This document shows, piece by piece, positions 46,800-59,645 of a stretch of 64,000 nt of DNA (position 1 is its first letter; every line of letters begins with the position of its first letter). The position numbers were made by a program, and so were the translations under genes. The notes under the pieces are model-generated. The model had not been told where the DNA came from and made no database searches. It worked only from the letters and a program-made list of their open reading frames with translations. The stretch comes from Lunularia cruciata (taxonomy: Eukaryota; Streptophyta; Marchantiopsida; Lunulariales; Lunulariaceae): positions 31,560,501 through 31,624,500 of the forward strand of contig OX419761.1 of assembly GCA_948567375.1 (NCBI GenBank). Reading direction: 5' to 3'.

Positions 46800-47300
46800 C
46801 AAGTATGGGAAAAATATGTCATTCACCAAACTCATGAAAGTTGCCAGTGCATTGGTGAGGCCAACAACATCACTAAATACTCAAAGTGACCATACCTTGT
46901 TTGAAAGGCAATTTTGTGCACATCTTCTTCTGTAATCTTGATTTGATTATACTTGCTCTATAGATCAAGTTTTGTGAAGTGTTTTGTCCTATTGAGTTGA
47001 TCAAATAGGTCACCATTTGTTGGTTTAGGCCTTGGTAATCAATGCACATCTATAGCATATTTTTCTTCTTCTTCATAAATAAGACAAGAGACCCATGTGG
47101 TGATATGATTGGATGAACCCTTTTTGCAACACTTTTTGCAACAGATTTGATTTGAGCCTTCCATTCTTCCAACTCATGAGGTGATAGCAAATGGGGCTTA
47201 ACAAGGAGGTGTTCTCCCAAGAAACATCTTCATTTTATGATCTACTCTCCTTCTTAGTGGTAATCTTAAGGGTAAATCATCAAGAAATATTTCATTAAAT
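46800..47300 (-). pseudogene. Reverse transcriptase remnant of the minus-strand element
   Basis: On the minus strand near 47,150-46,890: KGFI.(P)S with SPxG-like HHMG, a KKK/RRRK.CYRCALI stretch matching KKDGSLRMCIDYR, and EEDVHK.AF.TRYGHFE-like sequence. Matches are spread over two frames with many stops. Confidence 0.7.
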
Positions 47301-49476
47301 TCATCTACCACATCTTTCAAATTGTCAAGAAATTGTCTATTGAGTTGTGCATTCTCTTGTAAGGCCCATGAAACACCTATCTATCATATTTATAGTTGTT
47401 GTCTCTATGACATATAGAAGAAATTCTTGGCTTTTAGATCTTATCCTTTCTCTAAATTTCTTCCCTTGACTAGTTCTCACTATTTTCCTTCACAAATCTA
47501 CCATGGGGTTGTAGTGTTTTATCCATGTCATACCCAAGATCATATCTTAACAAGCTAACCATATCACTTGCCACTCAATTTTTTTTCTTATACTCTCTTA
47601 AAAGGTGTTACCTTTTTGGTAATGACTCAATCCTCTTTGTCTAATCATTAGGTAACTCTACTTCTACACTCTCATCCTTCCCTAGCTTCATCCTTAACCT
47701 TTTTGCAACAAAGGAAGACAAGAAATTCTCTATTGATTTAGGGCCTATCTATACTCTCACCTAATTGCCTTCTAGGACTCCATTTGCAACAATTAATTAT
47801 ATGTTTGTCTTCTGCAATCTTTGCGCACTTGTCTTCTTCCTCCCTTCCCATTTGCTCCTTTCTTTTGAGCCGTAAGGTACATTTACCAATGATCTTTGTT
47901 TTCCAATGTGATTTAAGCATCCTCAACTTTGATACATCACTCTTGATTGTTCAAAGGTTGCTATATGGAGGTCAAGGGCTCCTATGGAAGCATGCACAAC
48001 AATTGATGGCTATGTCCTAAATTGGCTACAATTGTAACAACATTTTGTTCTAACAATCCACTTCTCCCCTTGGAACTCTATCTTTCCTTTCTTTGATATG
48101 TCCACATTCTCCTTGGAACAATCAAGCTTCTTGGTCTCAAAAACAAATATTACCCAATTCTATAGGAATTTGTCCACCAAAGTGTGATGTGTAAGCTCAA
48201 TGGTGTTGTGTTAGGGCTACCACTTCACCTCTTTTAAGTGCTTCTACTATTCTTTGAGCACATGCAATGACTTCAAAAACTATACAAGGATTTTGTACCA
48301 TTAATTTTTGTCTCATTTGCTTTTTTACCTCCCTCCTTGAAGTTGTCAAGAGCTTTTTTTGGGCTCATATCAATTATAACAATCTATAGATCAAGAAATG
48401 CCTCCACTTACTCTTTTATGCTATTCTTTTGCTTCAATCTCCCTAGTCGGGTTTGAAAAAAAATTCATCAATTGGAAATTATTCAACAACACTTCTTGAA
48501 TCACCTCCAAGTGATCTCACTTCCTTCTACCAACACTTATCATTCCAAGTATTGTACCAAGTGAGACCTTTATCAATCAAGTACACACATGTAGAATAAT
48601 CTATGATCTCTATTGTGAATAATCAAAAGTATTGATCAATTCTCAAGATCTAATTCTCCACTACTCCCATGGAGCATTATCCTTTATAAGGCTTGATATT
48701 GCATGTCTTCTTCATCCATAGTAAGAATGTGAATTCATTGTTGATTGAGGTCTATGTCATCATCATTGGTGAATCTATGTGTACTTTGATTGTTATCATT
48801 GGGGTTTAGGATGATCTCCTCTTTTGCATTACATCATTCCTCTTGAATATATGCACTTGACTTTGTAATGCCTCCATTGTAATCTTGATCTCTCAAAACT
48901 TGTTTAACATCCCTTGCATTCCTTTCATCAAATCTTGCAATTATGGCCCAATGATTTGTATACATTATGGATTCTTAATGGATATTTCTTACTTCAATAC
49001 AAGGTTAATATGATCATTCAAAAAGGAGCACAGACTATTGAGACTACTATTGGGACCTTAAAGGCTATCTTGTTGATAATACTCCTCACCAGAATTGTGA
49101 ATTATAAAATCCCTGAATATCACTTTTGGCCTAACTACATAATAGATTTCTAATTGAGTGTTGAAAGGAAGAAGATTTGGTATATTCAGATTTATTGCAT
49201 CATAATAGAATGTAAATCATCAAATTCCACTCTCTATTGTACATCACAACAAGTAGAATCATAGGGTTTGGAAACTTCATCACTATGTTTATAAATTCTG
49301 CTCCAAAATGGTAAACAAGGTACACTTTCACTTGCTTGCATTGGATGTACATAATCTTGATGTGGAAAGGATTTAGGAAGGGAAAATTAAGTGCTAGAAA
49401 TTGTCTTCTTGGAGGATCCATCCCATAATCTTTCCAAAACACCCAACCTCTCAATCTACAATACTCTTTCTATCCT

Positions 49477-50052
49477 TGTAATTACTCAATCTGAATAGAT
49501 TGCGTTCCATCAAGAGAGATAATTCACTCACTTACGTGATAACACTTGATCTAATTACCACTATAATTGCACAAAGACAAAATCACATAAGATTGAATTC
49601 CCAAAATCTTTAATGCCACAAATGAGTACTATGTCTTTATTATATAGCAAAGGAGCCCTCCAAGGGAGCTACACACTTAGATTAGATACATGGATTGGTG
49701 ATATGTCAACCCTCATTCTATTTGGTTGGTCAAACTTGTTTGACCAAATAGAATCTTTTGGGAATATTTATGTATGAAGTTTAGAATAGCATGGAAGAGG
49801 TATCATTAAAAAGATCTCAATGAGACAAATAGAAAGGTTATGAAGTATTTTTCAAAGCCTAATTCTTTTATTTAGGCCTTCAAAATTAGATCTAAATTTT
49901 TTGGTGTGTTTTCAACCAATGCCTTGTTAACTAAAATCCTCTTCCGGTTACTCCTCTATCTGATGTACTTAGACCATCATGTATAATATCCGTAAAGATA
50001 TTACCAAACCAATTTTCTTGTGTAGTTATTTTTTCTAGCTAATGGTGTTATA
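49477..50052 (-). repeat. 5' LTR, family 1 (copy D), 576 bp
   Basis: Outer end 50,052 corresponds to TGTAATACC (now TATAACACC); the inner end at 49,477 is AATTACA. An inverted TATATAATAAAG box is at about 49,634-49,645. Confidence 0.8.
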
Positions 50053-51168
50053 ATTTAAAATCATTTCTTGTCCTACTTTGTTTTTTTCTCTTTATTTGGT
50101 AAGAGACTAGATTCATTCTTTGATCTCATTTATGCATAGAGTCATATTTATTATATAGTCATCATACTTACCACAAGGGGTTTGTCTTAGTTTGTATTGG
50201 CTATGACAAGCTATCAGCTAAGGGCACTTGCCATGGGGATCCTTTTGTTCACTTTGAAAGGATACTTCTATAGTTAGCCCTCTAGAAGATGTAGTTAGAG
50301 CTTTGTCTACTTTCACATTCAACCTTGAGAGCTTGAGTTCAAAAGTCCAAACTTGCAAATGTCAAATGCATAGTCCATTTGTAATCATCACTCCCTTAGA
50401 TTTTCCATCTTCCTATTAGAGGAGTTCATTATGTCATTCATTTATGATTGAGTATACTACATCAAACATTTTTAGGTCTACCATATCATCGTGCTTGGAA
50501 TCTTGATATGATACATATGGTATACACATTTTATGTGTTAAGTCCACCTACTTGGAGAGCGAGAGCAGATATAATAACTTTTATTGATGTGAAATACACT
50601 ACTTGACTTGACGTAGTGGCTAATAACAACCTACTAGCAGTCTTTAGCACAAGTAGTTACATAAACGAAAGCAGCAAGGACCATTACACACGGACAAGAA
50701 ATACCATTGCATCATAGCTAGCCTCTAACACATTTTGTATCCTTGGCTTTAGAAACCTTTGAACTTTGTGTACCTCATATCTTCATTTTACATTATTTAG
50801 GTCCTTATATTCCTTATTTCGTGATAAGATGTACTGTTTGATCCGTTTCTCAATTCTCTTTCCCACTACAACTATTACTTTCACCGATAAGACGAGCTTT
50901 CAAGAACTGATCCATACTTTATAATCTCCTCTAATCCGGGCAGTCTGGAAAGTCTTTTCTCCTTCACGTCAAACGCTCTTTAGACTGCCCGCGCGTTGAG
51001 ATTCCGAACGCTATGTTCTCTCGGTCCAAGTGATCGTCCCCACCCGTTTGGCTTATTTGTCCTCTTAGCGCCTTTTCACCTTCATCCATTCCACACACCT
51101 TAAACTTCGCGAGTACGTGGCCAGTTTAGACTGTTCTGTGTCCAAATTTAACCTCTCCACTTCCAAAT
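50053..51168. other. No gene seen
   Basis: AT-rich until about 50,870, then GC content rises. CGGGCAGTCT (50,937-50,946) pairs perfectly with AGACTGCCCG (50,982-50,991) across a 35-nt loop. Confidence 0.4.
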
Positions 51169-51830
51169 TGTGAGCGTTTAGAGATCTCCAGCGCTCTGTC
51201 GCCATCCGGTACTTCTCTTACATATCCACTTGTACTATCGCATGCGAAGCCTATAGTAGGATTCTACCCTTGCCAGGGATCTTGGAGACTCCCTTTACAT
51301 TTGCTTTCCTTGGCCAACAAGGAGCCGAGATCACCAAGACGGTGATCCCTGCCACACGTTAGTATCTATTTTTAGTTCTCAAAACGCTGTTTAGACATTT
51401 AATTGGAATTCCTCGACACAAATATGGTGTGATAAAGCAACTACGAGATCATGGATATGACATTGATCCCAATGCGTTGTTATAACATATTTTAGAGCTT
51501 GTTCGCAATTTTCTTATGATCCTTGAATATTGAATAAGTGAGCATACTTTTGTTTCATTTATACTTTCTCTTTTATTGTGTATTTTTGTTTCAAAGATAT
51601 TGATTTCCCTTATTCAAATCCGTTATACCTTCAAGAATGGAAGCTTCTCTACAAATAGAATAACAGATGTTTTGGAGGAAGAGAAGTATATCCAAACCGA
51701 ACTAAAAAAGTTTTCCAACAACAAAAAATGTGGTAGTTTTGGTTCCTACGAAAGGCATGCTCTCTCGAGTATCAAGACGAAAATGAAAATATTTAGCATG
51801 TACTTGTACTCTGTTTTATATTATTTATAA
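51169..51830 (+). other. Coding-looking segments, unrecognised
   Basis: One plus-strand frame reads sensibly from about 51,190 to a TAA at 51,481-51,483, interrupted only by TAG at 51,358-51,363, and includes IPRHKYGVIKQLRDHGYDI. A second segment at 51,597-51,655 reads DFPYSNPLYLQEWKLLYK. Amino-acid composition looks protein-like, but I could not find splice sites that join them in phase, and I know no matching family. It could be an unusual gene or the remains of one. Confidence 0.25.
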
Positions 51831-53780
51831 CTCGTGCATTCATTGGGTTACTTGGATTTTTGTAATGTGTGGATTCTTTCAGAATTGGTTCCGCTTATTA
51901 GATGCTTAATAAAGTATGATATATGTGATCAATTCATGTTATTGTATGTATTGTGTCCCCAATCGAATATTTAAGAGAGTGGATGTACTGTATGTCTAGA
52001 AAGTTTTTCATTATCTGACATATCTTCATAATCATCGTAAATTAGAAATGTGTAGTACTGCATATGTGAGTACCTCTTAAAATCTCTTGTTTTACTGCTT
52101 GGTACGATAAATCATTCATTAACTTATTACTCGTTGGCTGACACTCAAAAGTTCGTAAAGAAGGATGTCTGTTCCAAAGAAAGAATTGCTTTTACTACAT
52201 TCCTTTGCGACAAGGATTTGTGGTTGTTCTAGTATGTTACTCATTCTGTCCGTCATCACTATATTACTTGAGTTTTCTGAACCATTCAAGAGAACTGATT
52301 CTGTTGATTTTAAATAAAAAATGTCTTGTTAGAAAAAGCTGCTTTAAAATCATCAACTATTTTCCTTATATTATCTTTTTATTAATTTTCCGTTTATACT
52401 GGATATACGTGCTTACTTCTCGAACGCTTTTAGTTGCCTTAGAACTGCGGATGATGTCATGCTAAAGAAGTGCTTGAAGTTAAAGGTGTTTTATCTATGT
52501 ATTTGACATAGAACGTATGTTTTATGCCTATAAACTCCACGCCTATTTGGAGCAGCCACAAATGACCAAAGGTCATGTGATTGGCATTTGATTAGTCGTT
52601 GGTCATCCTAACTTGGTTTAAATATATTGGTTGTTGTTGGATATACATATAACGATAACGATAAGGGGTGTTATAATTCGAATTGGGTTCTGCAAAGCTT
52701 AAAGTTTGAGTAAAGTCAGCTGATGTCGCTGATGCTAGAATCCTAGAAAATTAAGAGTAATTTTTTTACGTTTTTGTTCAATATTTATTTCTCCATGATC
52801 CTTAGATGTAATAACATCTAAGGATAAATAAAATCCATGTTAGATAAAATTTTGGTTATAATTTCAAAATCTATAGTAAAACTCATATTGAGGTTGAAAA
52901 TCAAGATCATTTTGACCTCCCTTACAAAAGTTAGTTATGATTTGTCGTTTGTGCACTGGAGAATAAAGGGTCTTTTGTTTTCATGAGGTAATTCCCTATT
53001 TTACTCATGAAACTCCGAAACATCACCTCAATCTTCGTGAAATTTTGACGTTAGTAAGAAACCACGTCTTACTCGAGGGATTACCTTCTTTCGGCATAGA
53101 CTTATCTAAAAGTGGTGAGATTTTTTATTCTTCCATGATAAGAGAATGCTTTTATACTTGTGAATCACATTTCTCACATTCTATCAGATGAGTGAAGCTA
53201 GCTTGGATACCTTCATGTAGCATGGAAGAATGGATATCCAATCAGGTATAATGTAGAGATACTACAGTGTAGTGGAGATGGAAGCAAATAATGTCATGGT
53301 AGTTTAGGATAATGTAACACATTATTTCCTATAGAGGAAAGGAGCACTAGCTAGCCAGCCATGCTCACTTCTTATTTGCGTCTTTCGCCGAGTAGTATCT
53401 ATCACGTTGCAGGGATTACAAGGATTGTATTTTCATAGACGGGCAATGGCAACAGGAGTTCAAGATACACTAGGCCCTGCCCCTCGCATCTCCCATACAT
53501 ATCTTTGGAAGACCTATATTATACAGTTGAGGAGTAACTTACTTTGTAAGCTACTTTTAGCTTGATATCCAGCTCAATTTCTCCATTTGCATTTTGGGTG
53601 CTTTTGTATTCTCTCTTTTTCATTACCATCTTGGTAGTAAAGTTATAAAATGTATGTTTACGCTTGAAAAGAAAGAGAAAATATATTTATGTGATATCGT
53701 TTGCATAAATCTTATATCTTGTGATTTATCATCTGGAAAATAATGCCTAAAATATTAGAGTTTCTTATGTATACAACTAA
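51831..53780. other. No gene seen
   Basis: AT-rich with scattered short ORFs. Nothing recognisable on either strand. Confidence 0.4.
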
Positions 53781-53789
53781 TGGTTCTAT

Positions 53790-53949
53790 GCACATACAAA
53801 TGACAGGTGTACATGGACATCCCTGCCGGAACCCAGATGTATATAAAAGCTTTAAAAGAAATATGTATATCGAAGCTCTCCAAGAAAAACCCTCTGATGA
53901 GGACGCTGACGAAAGTGACGACGAGTACACTATGGAAAAACATTTATAA
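53790..53949 (+). other. Possible last exon with acidic tail
   Basis: After a good acceptor (ACAAATGACAG at about 53,806) the sequence stays open in two frames. The frame ending at TAA 53,947-53,949 gives SDEDADESDDEY near its C-terminus, a typical acidic tail. No upstream exon could be linked. Confidence 0.25.
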
Positions 53950-54300
53950 AGTCGGGACAGAAGTGAAACTAAGTAATGCACTCTATTGAGACTATCTATC
54001 AATGATATAATATCCTATTTCAATGTCAGCTAAGCTATTATTTCATTCAACGTAAGCTGGGCATCACTGTTTTCTTTGAAGTTCGTCCAACATCACCTTC
54101 TTGGGAGTGAACTTGCCCAATTAGGACTTCTATCCTGTGTAAAAGTCCAGACTGAGTCAATCATAAACTCAGTGTCACAAGGTGAAATTGAGTTTGCCTA
54201 CTTATGCTGACCTGTGAACTATACCTATTTGGTTGCTGTAGAAGTCCTCTGTTGGTGAGGCTTGGATTACGCCGAGGTCTTCGTTGTGGTCCCGTGAGAG

Positions 54301-56294
54301 TCAAATCTGCCCAGCATGACCAGCCAATCTCCTCACCGTCTTCGTATTTTCTGTGCGTGGTCCTACAGTTTTAGGGAAAGTAGACGTCCTTCGTGAATGC
54401 TTGTGGTCGCTTTTCCTCATTAATGCTTGAATGATAAAGTAACGTCGATCCATTTCCTCCCCAGATAGACACCATCTGATAAAATAACAGACTGAAGCAT
54501 TCAACTGAAAATAATGAGCAACTTAGATTGTACAAGAAACAGATGATATTTCGCTCTCTTAAGTATAAATTCGAATTAGTGTAGCTTGGGCTCCTGCAAT
54601 GTCTAACAGCATCAGTATGCTGTTAGACAGTGATGAACAATGATGTTGATGATCCCCACCACTGGGTTGGGTTCATCATTGTAAGAGTCATAAATTGAAG
54701 CAGCTTAATTGACAAGCTGTTTCAAGTAAGAAATATGAGAATTTCTCTTGAAGTCATAATGGATAACAATCATAGAAAGGAGAATGTAGTTCAAATTTTG
54801 GATTACAAGCTCGTTATTCAGGTGTAGAAAGGTACGGGATAACATCATATGGTTAAGTCTATCTTCAGCGTTTTAGTTCCTCTTCAACCTATTTTAGTCC
54901 GAAAAATGCCTCATCATAGTTCATGAATTCCCTCAAACTTGAGATCTAAAACATGATCTTTCTAGGTGGCTTACTACGAGGATTACCTCCTAAACGCTTT
55001 GAATTTGTGTCTGTACAACCGTTTAACCTTGTGCTCGATGTGATTTACGCCGAGATCTGTGCCGTGTTGACCTGTCTCCCGGAGCTCAAACACGGTCTTC
55101 TTAATGATTGCAAAATCAGTTAGCAAAGGGTGGTAGACAATACATGATGCAGGAATTTCCTACCATTTAGTACGCCATTTGGTGCGCATGATGCTGGGCA
55201 AGATCAGCGCTGAAGTTATCCATCTACCACCGTTACAAACTGGACAACAGTTCCAAACATGAAATTCCCCACGCCAATATCGAACTCAACACCTGTCAAA
55301 ATTATGAATATTTTGTCAATCTGAACGACTGCATGTGCTGCCTTCATTTCATGTATGAACTGGAAATGCGCATTATTTCTTCCTATCAACTGGAAATGTG
55401 TTTTCTTTCCATTTCGAAGTTGTTTAACCAGTTTATTATGTCAATAGAACACAGAGTATCTCGCATGAGAACTTTCTTTGTCTGTACCCATCTATGGGTG
55501 GAACTTTCTATTTGATTTGACATATGAGATGTCTTGACAAGCTCACGTATGGTAAATACCATTCGGTAATTTCACTTGAAGGATTTCATGGCAAATTTCC
55601 AGAAAGAGGATTCAGAAAATGCGAAATTGACTGTTCTGCAAAGCACTAACTCTGGCGCAAGAGAAATGCTGTTTAAGACACGCTGATTCCATCTGCCTCC
55701 AACAAAAGAGAAAAGCATGTTATCTCCATTTCATCCAACTTGATTTCACACGTGATCCCATCCTGTAGGATGACAAAATGTCTGTCTTCCACTATAGATA
55801 TTCTTGTGACGACAAGTGAATCCAAATATGCCTGTCATTGCCGCTCTCTTGACACGCAACAACCACTGTTGTCCCGCTTTAATAAACCTCAGTATAGTCA
55901 GGATAATTTGTACTGCTCTTACTGCTGTTCTTTTTGAGGTTGTCTGCAATGTTGCTCCCCATCTGACTTGCAGTTGATTGTCGATGACAGACGTTCGATC
56001 CTCTTTCTCGCGTTTGTGTGCTGCTGTGGGTGTAACGAGAATTTCCGATCAATAAACTTCATAATGGAAAGTGTTTATGCTCGTTGCCAAACTTGGGTGC
56101 TTTGCTGACTGCGTGAATATATGACCTTTCGACGTTATAAGGCCAAGGGACTGGACCACTTCTCACGGTCCCACATAGAGCCAACAACCAAAAGAATGTC
56201 GAAGGATAAAGCCAACTACGGACTCTTTCTGCGACTCCAAAGTGGAGTCCGAATAAATTTTCTCCAGAACCCCTGGGGTTACGAGTGGCTCCAT
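54301..56294 (-). CDS. Probable five-exon gene; product resembles CST subunit TEN1
   Basis: Exons in transcript order: 56294-56220, 55831 to about 55717, 55292-55237, 55099-54987, 54475-54301. Phases fit at all junctions and give about 177 aa. Order of features: MEPLVTPGVLEK start, a beta-rich stretch with SLVVTRIS and FVILQDG, IKLDEMEI, then VEFDIGVGNFMFGTV, then TDLGVNHIEHKVKRLY and a basic tail. This follows the OB-fold plan I remember for plant TEN1, a small telomere-end protein working with CTC1 and STN1 (SLRVTG, VIADG, LKID, SFRVGS, DLNLY). The match rests on memory. The exon 2 donor is unresolved: CAT/GCTTTT at 55,717 aligns best but is a weak GC site; ACGT/GTGAAA at 55,750 also keeps phase and would shorten the protein to 166 aa. 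The ~60-residue C-terminal tail is longer than in TEN1. Confidence 0.45.
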
Positions 56295-56539
56295 GCATGC
56301 ATACAAGTTTGCCCTTGGATCTGCCAACGCAACGCATGTAGAGTTTTCTAACCAGTATCGAACATGCAGCCAGTGATAGTTAGTTGTCTCGCTTGGAAAT
56401 ACCCTCGTGTGCATATTCCATGTACTCAATTGAAGCTTCTAACTCTGCTTCTGACAGTGAGTTCGTTCTTCATTGATAATGTTTCGGACGTCAGCCCTAG
56501 ATCTGAATTCAAGATTCTTGGGCCATTTTCAGGCTTCCT

Positions 56540-56640
56540 TGAGGTAACATGAGGCTTAGCCCCTTGTTACCTCATACGTTTTATCCTTGTATGGCTTGAT
56601 GGGGTCCTTCCCATCCTTCTTGTTATCCTTCGCGGCCGCC
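56540..56640. repeat. Small repeat with the island-border end motif
   Basis: GAGGTAACA pairs with TGTTACCTC (56,540-56,573), followed by GGCTTGATGGGGTCCTTCCC and TTCTTGTTATCC (56,593-56,630), the reverse complement of the motif at 11,638 and 27,962. The 105-bp segment is bracketed by TTTTCAGGCTTCCTTG and TTTTCAGGTTTCCTTG. Confidence 0.6.
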
Positions 56641-58309
56641 TTTTATTTTCAGGTTTCCTTGGCTTAGAAGATTGAAATATACGAGAAGTCCTTTTCAGTT
56701 TCCCAAGTTCTTGCCCTCTGATGGATGCTGTGTCTGAACAGGTTTGATGTTTCTTGTACGTTTTGTTTGATGACATTCGAGGATCTCCGCTGTGCCATAT
56801 GGACGTGGTGAATGTTGACGGTTTAAACGACCTTGGTGGAATCTTAGCTGACGTGGGATACTTAATACATTCGGAATGTCAGAAATCCGTCTGGTCCCTT
56901 CTTACCTGTTCTAAACCATGAGTATATATATGTCCATACAGATGAGAAGATCAGAAAAGTTAAACTTTATATGATAAAAATATCAGTTCATATTGTAGTG
57001 TATTCGCAAGAGAACTCTAGTTGTTAAACCAAGTTACTGAAGAGTACGCAACCAGACCATGAGTATCAATTAAACCTTACAAAGCTGCTATCTGCTCCAT
57101 TTTCCTTCCTTTCTCTTCCCTTTATCCTACATCCTTTTCTTGCAAGGGACTCGTATCTTGCAGTCATCCGGTTACTTGCAAGTTCCCGTAGCAGCACAGT
57201 ACTATATTGCTTGTAAAGTTTTCCTTAGTGTGGTGGAGAATATAAAACGTCATTTACGGGAATAATCCTCACCTCACGTTACGGGACTGACGATCGTGCT
57301 TCATGAGTAACGAGAGATGAGAAAATTAGCTACAGTAACAAGAAAATCCGAAGTGCATCTCATCGAGGATTGATGTAGCTTTGTGAATAAGTTCAAGATA
57401 CCTTGCTGCATTTTGAAAAGGCTCTTTACTGTCCCAACTTAATGGGTTGGACTAAGTAAGCGTGCCGACAACTTCTATCTTGTCGTCGAAGTATGATTTG
57501 CGCTTAACTTATTTCGTTTGAATCTTCTGACTCACTCAATTCAATATCTACCTAGCATGGCCCCACAGAAGGGATTGAGAATTCGACAATAGTGATCAAA
57601 TAACAGTAATTACAATCGACAATCCTACATGCCATCCCTCTTCTGATAGACTATTATACCAATGAATGCGCTGTTATCATCTCTAGATGTTGAGAACAGC
57701 CTTCTCGCACCTCAATTATCTCGTTTAATGTTTAACATCTTCTATTTATGTGCGCTGATATTACGGGGTACACAGAATGCAACTAAGTTACCCTCGATTA
57801 TCCTTTCTATGTCTTACCGCTACCATGTACCAGCCAAGGCTTTTCTTCTTTGTCTTCCGTTAAATTAATTCAACGTCTTCGTCTTATTTCTGTTATTCGT
57901 AATATCGCACCTTCAACTCAAATCTAAAGAGAACCGGACGTACAATTGGTATAGATTAAGAACAACAGGAGAACTGCACAATGCCATACCTTTATGCACA
58001 AGTCCAATGGTATATTTTTCTCCTTGGCATTGAATACATATTATAGACTATGTGGAACATACTAGGTAGACTTTTGAACATTTTATTACAAAGTTTTAGT
58101 GGGTAAGAGTGAGAGTCAAAAGTACAAAGTATAGTCTCTTTTAGGTGTCTTTTTTCATCTCCAGTTTTGAGAGTGTTGTATTCCATCTATAAATGGTCTA
58201 TGTATTCTTGGAGTACTAGTCTATGTATCCAAAGATTTTGTCACATGTTTTATAGACATAATTTTTGTAAAGTATATTCTTTATATGGATAGCTGTCCCT
58301 ATTAGGAGA
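56641..58309. other. No gene seen
   Basis: Upstream flank of the TEN1-like gene, turning AT-rich after 57,950. ORFs such as 57,662-57,868 are unconvincing. Confidence 0.4.
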
Positions 58310-59000
58310 TTCACAAGCAGTATTTAGAATACTCTCTTCTGGTATTGTTTGTCAATAGACTTACTTATTTTGCATGATTCTCCTTTTCTATTTTCCTATC
58401 AAGTCCAAGAGCTTTTGATAAGAAAATTATGTGAATCTTTGATAGTATCATTAGACCAAGGGCATTGGACATTTGATAGAGGAGTTGATATGCACATAGA
58501 CATCTATACCACTTGCGCGCAAAGGGGTAGATCCACAATCTATGGAGGAGATGGAACCAATAGCATTTTTGGATAGTTGGGTTCTCTCAACATCTCTACT
58601 TTCCTCCTATTTTTTGATTGTTGATAGGCCAATCTTGTATGTGATTGAGGTGGAAGAGGGATCCTTTTCTCTCTGGTTGCTAGTGCAACAAACTAAAAAT
58701 GGCCTAACCTCACAAGCACAAGATGATTTTTCATCCTTTGCTTCATTACCTTTGGATTGAACCAAAGGTCTGCAATCTTCCTTGATGGATCTATAGTTTT
58801 AACATGTGCTACATTCTCTTTTATTTGACTCATCCATTCCTCATGTCCTTAGAGTACATCTTTGCTCTTGCTCTAGCAAGTGTGTAGGCTCTTGAATCCT
58901 AGCTTGACTTTGCATTAGGACATTCCAACTTGCATTAGCTACTTTCTCTACATATATGAGGTTCTACTTAGCCTTGGTCTACCTATATGCATTTTCATTA
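58310..59000 (+). repeat. Dispersed repeat, copy 2 (partner at 13,130-13,900)
   Basis: Collinear with copy 1, including the VIEVEEGSFS frame in an ORF at 58,542-58,760, the CACAAGATGAT block and the TCTTGAATCCTAGCTTGA block. Both copies have decayed independently. Confidence 0.55.
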
Positions 59001-59202
59001 CTCACTTGTGAGTGAGTTTTTATATAGATGCAACAAGGATCCATATGACTTGGTGTCCTTTTGGAGGATAGAGGATAGCTATTCATGATGCAATCAAAGG
59101 TATAATGTTGTCCAAAGCATGAGAGAGTGGATACCTCAATTGAAGGGAGTTCTGGTATACGTTGCAAACACATGTCAAACTTATATTTGGTCCAAGGGTG
59201 GA

Positions 59203-59636
59203 TGTAACAATATGGAGTTTAGCGATGAAGTTAGTCGGGAGTTTAGCGACAAAGTAGTCGGGCTTACGAAGTAGCACATAAGACAAAGTAGCCTAGAATA
59301 TTCTGGAAGTATCTAGGAAGCTTCTTGGGAAGCTTCCCAGTTAGCTTAGCTTGCACCTTAAGTAAGTAGCTTCTAGAAGCTTCCAACTAGCTTAGCTTGC
59401 ATGCCAAGAAGGCGGCTTCTAGAAGGAAGCTTCTTGAGAAGCTTCCTAGCTAACTTGGCTTGCACTCTAAGAAAGCAGCTTGAGGAAACTTCTTGAGAAG
59501 CTTCTCAAGGGCCTTGTATGCTACTTATAAATACTAAAGCCAAAGCTCATGCTAGGCATTCAGAGTTTTCCCTCATTCAAGTGTCCAATGTGAGTTTCCA
59601 TTGTCCTATTTCTCTCCTCGGTTTCGGTCTTTTACA
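59203..59636 (+). mobile_element. Solo LTR, family 2 (copy E2), 434 bp
   Basis: Starts TGTAACAATATGG, ends CTTTTACA, and is flanked by a perfect 5-bp duplication GTGGA (59,198-59,202 and 59,637-59,641). It contains the AAGCTTCTTGAGAAGCTT near-palindrome array and a TTATAAATAC box at about 59,525. Removing it and one duplication restores CCAAGGGTGGAGGTT directly before a family-1 LTR start. Confidence 0.9.
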
Positions 59637-59645
59637 GTGGAGGTT

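Larger units (their letters stand above)
44011..50052 (-). mobile_element. Ty3/gypsy element, minus strand, family-1 LTRs
   Basis: Both ends are family-1 LTRs in minus orientation: 49,477-50,052 (5' LTR, 576 bp) and about 44,011-44,530 (3' LTR). Between them, read leftward, lie a protease end near 47,550, reverse transcriptase at about 47,250-46,850 and integrase at 45,935-45,415. Stops are present throughout. The outer 5-bp flanks do not match (ATTTA on the right), so the left LTR limit is approximate or the duplication has decayed. Confidence 0.85.

Noticed and set aside
51358-51375. GTTAG...TTTTAG as an intron joining two coding-looking segments
   Set aside because: It would be 18 nt, far below the minimum plant intron length.
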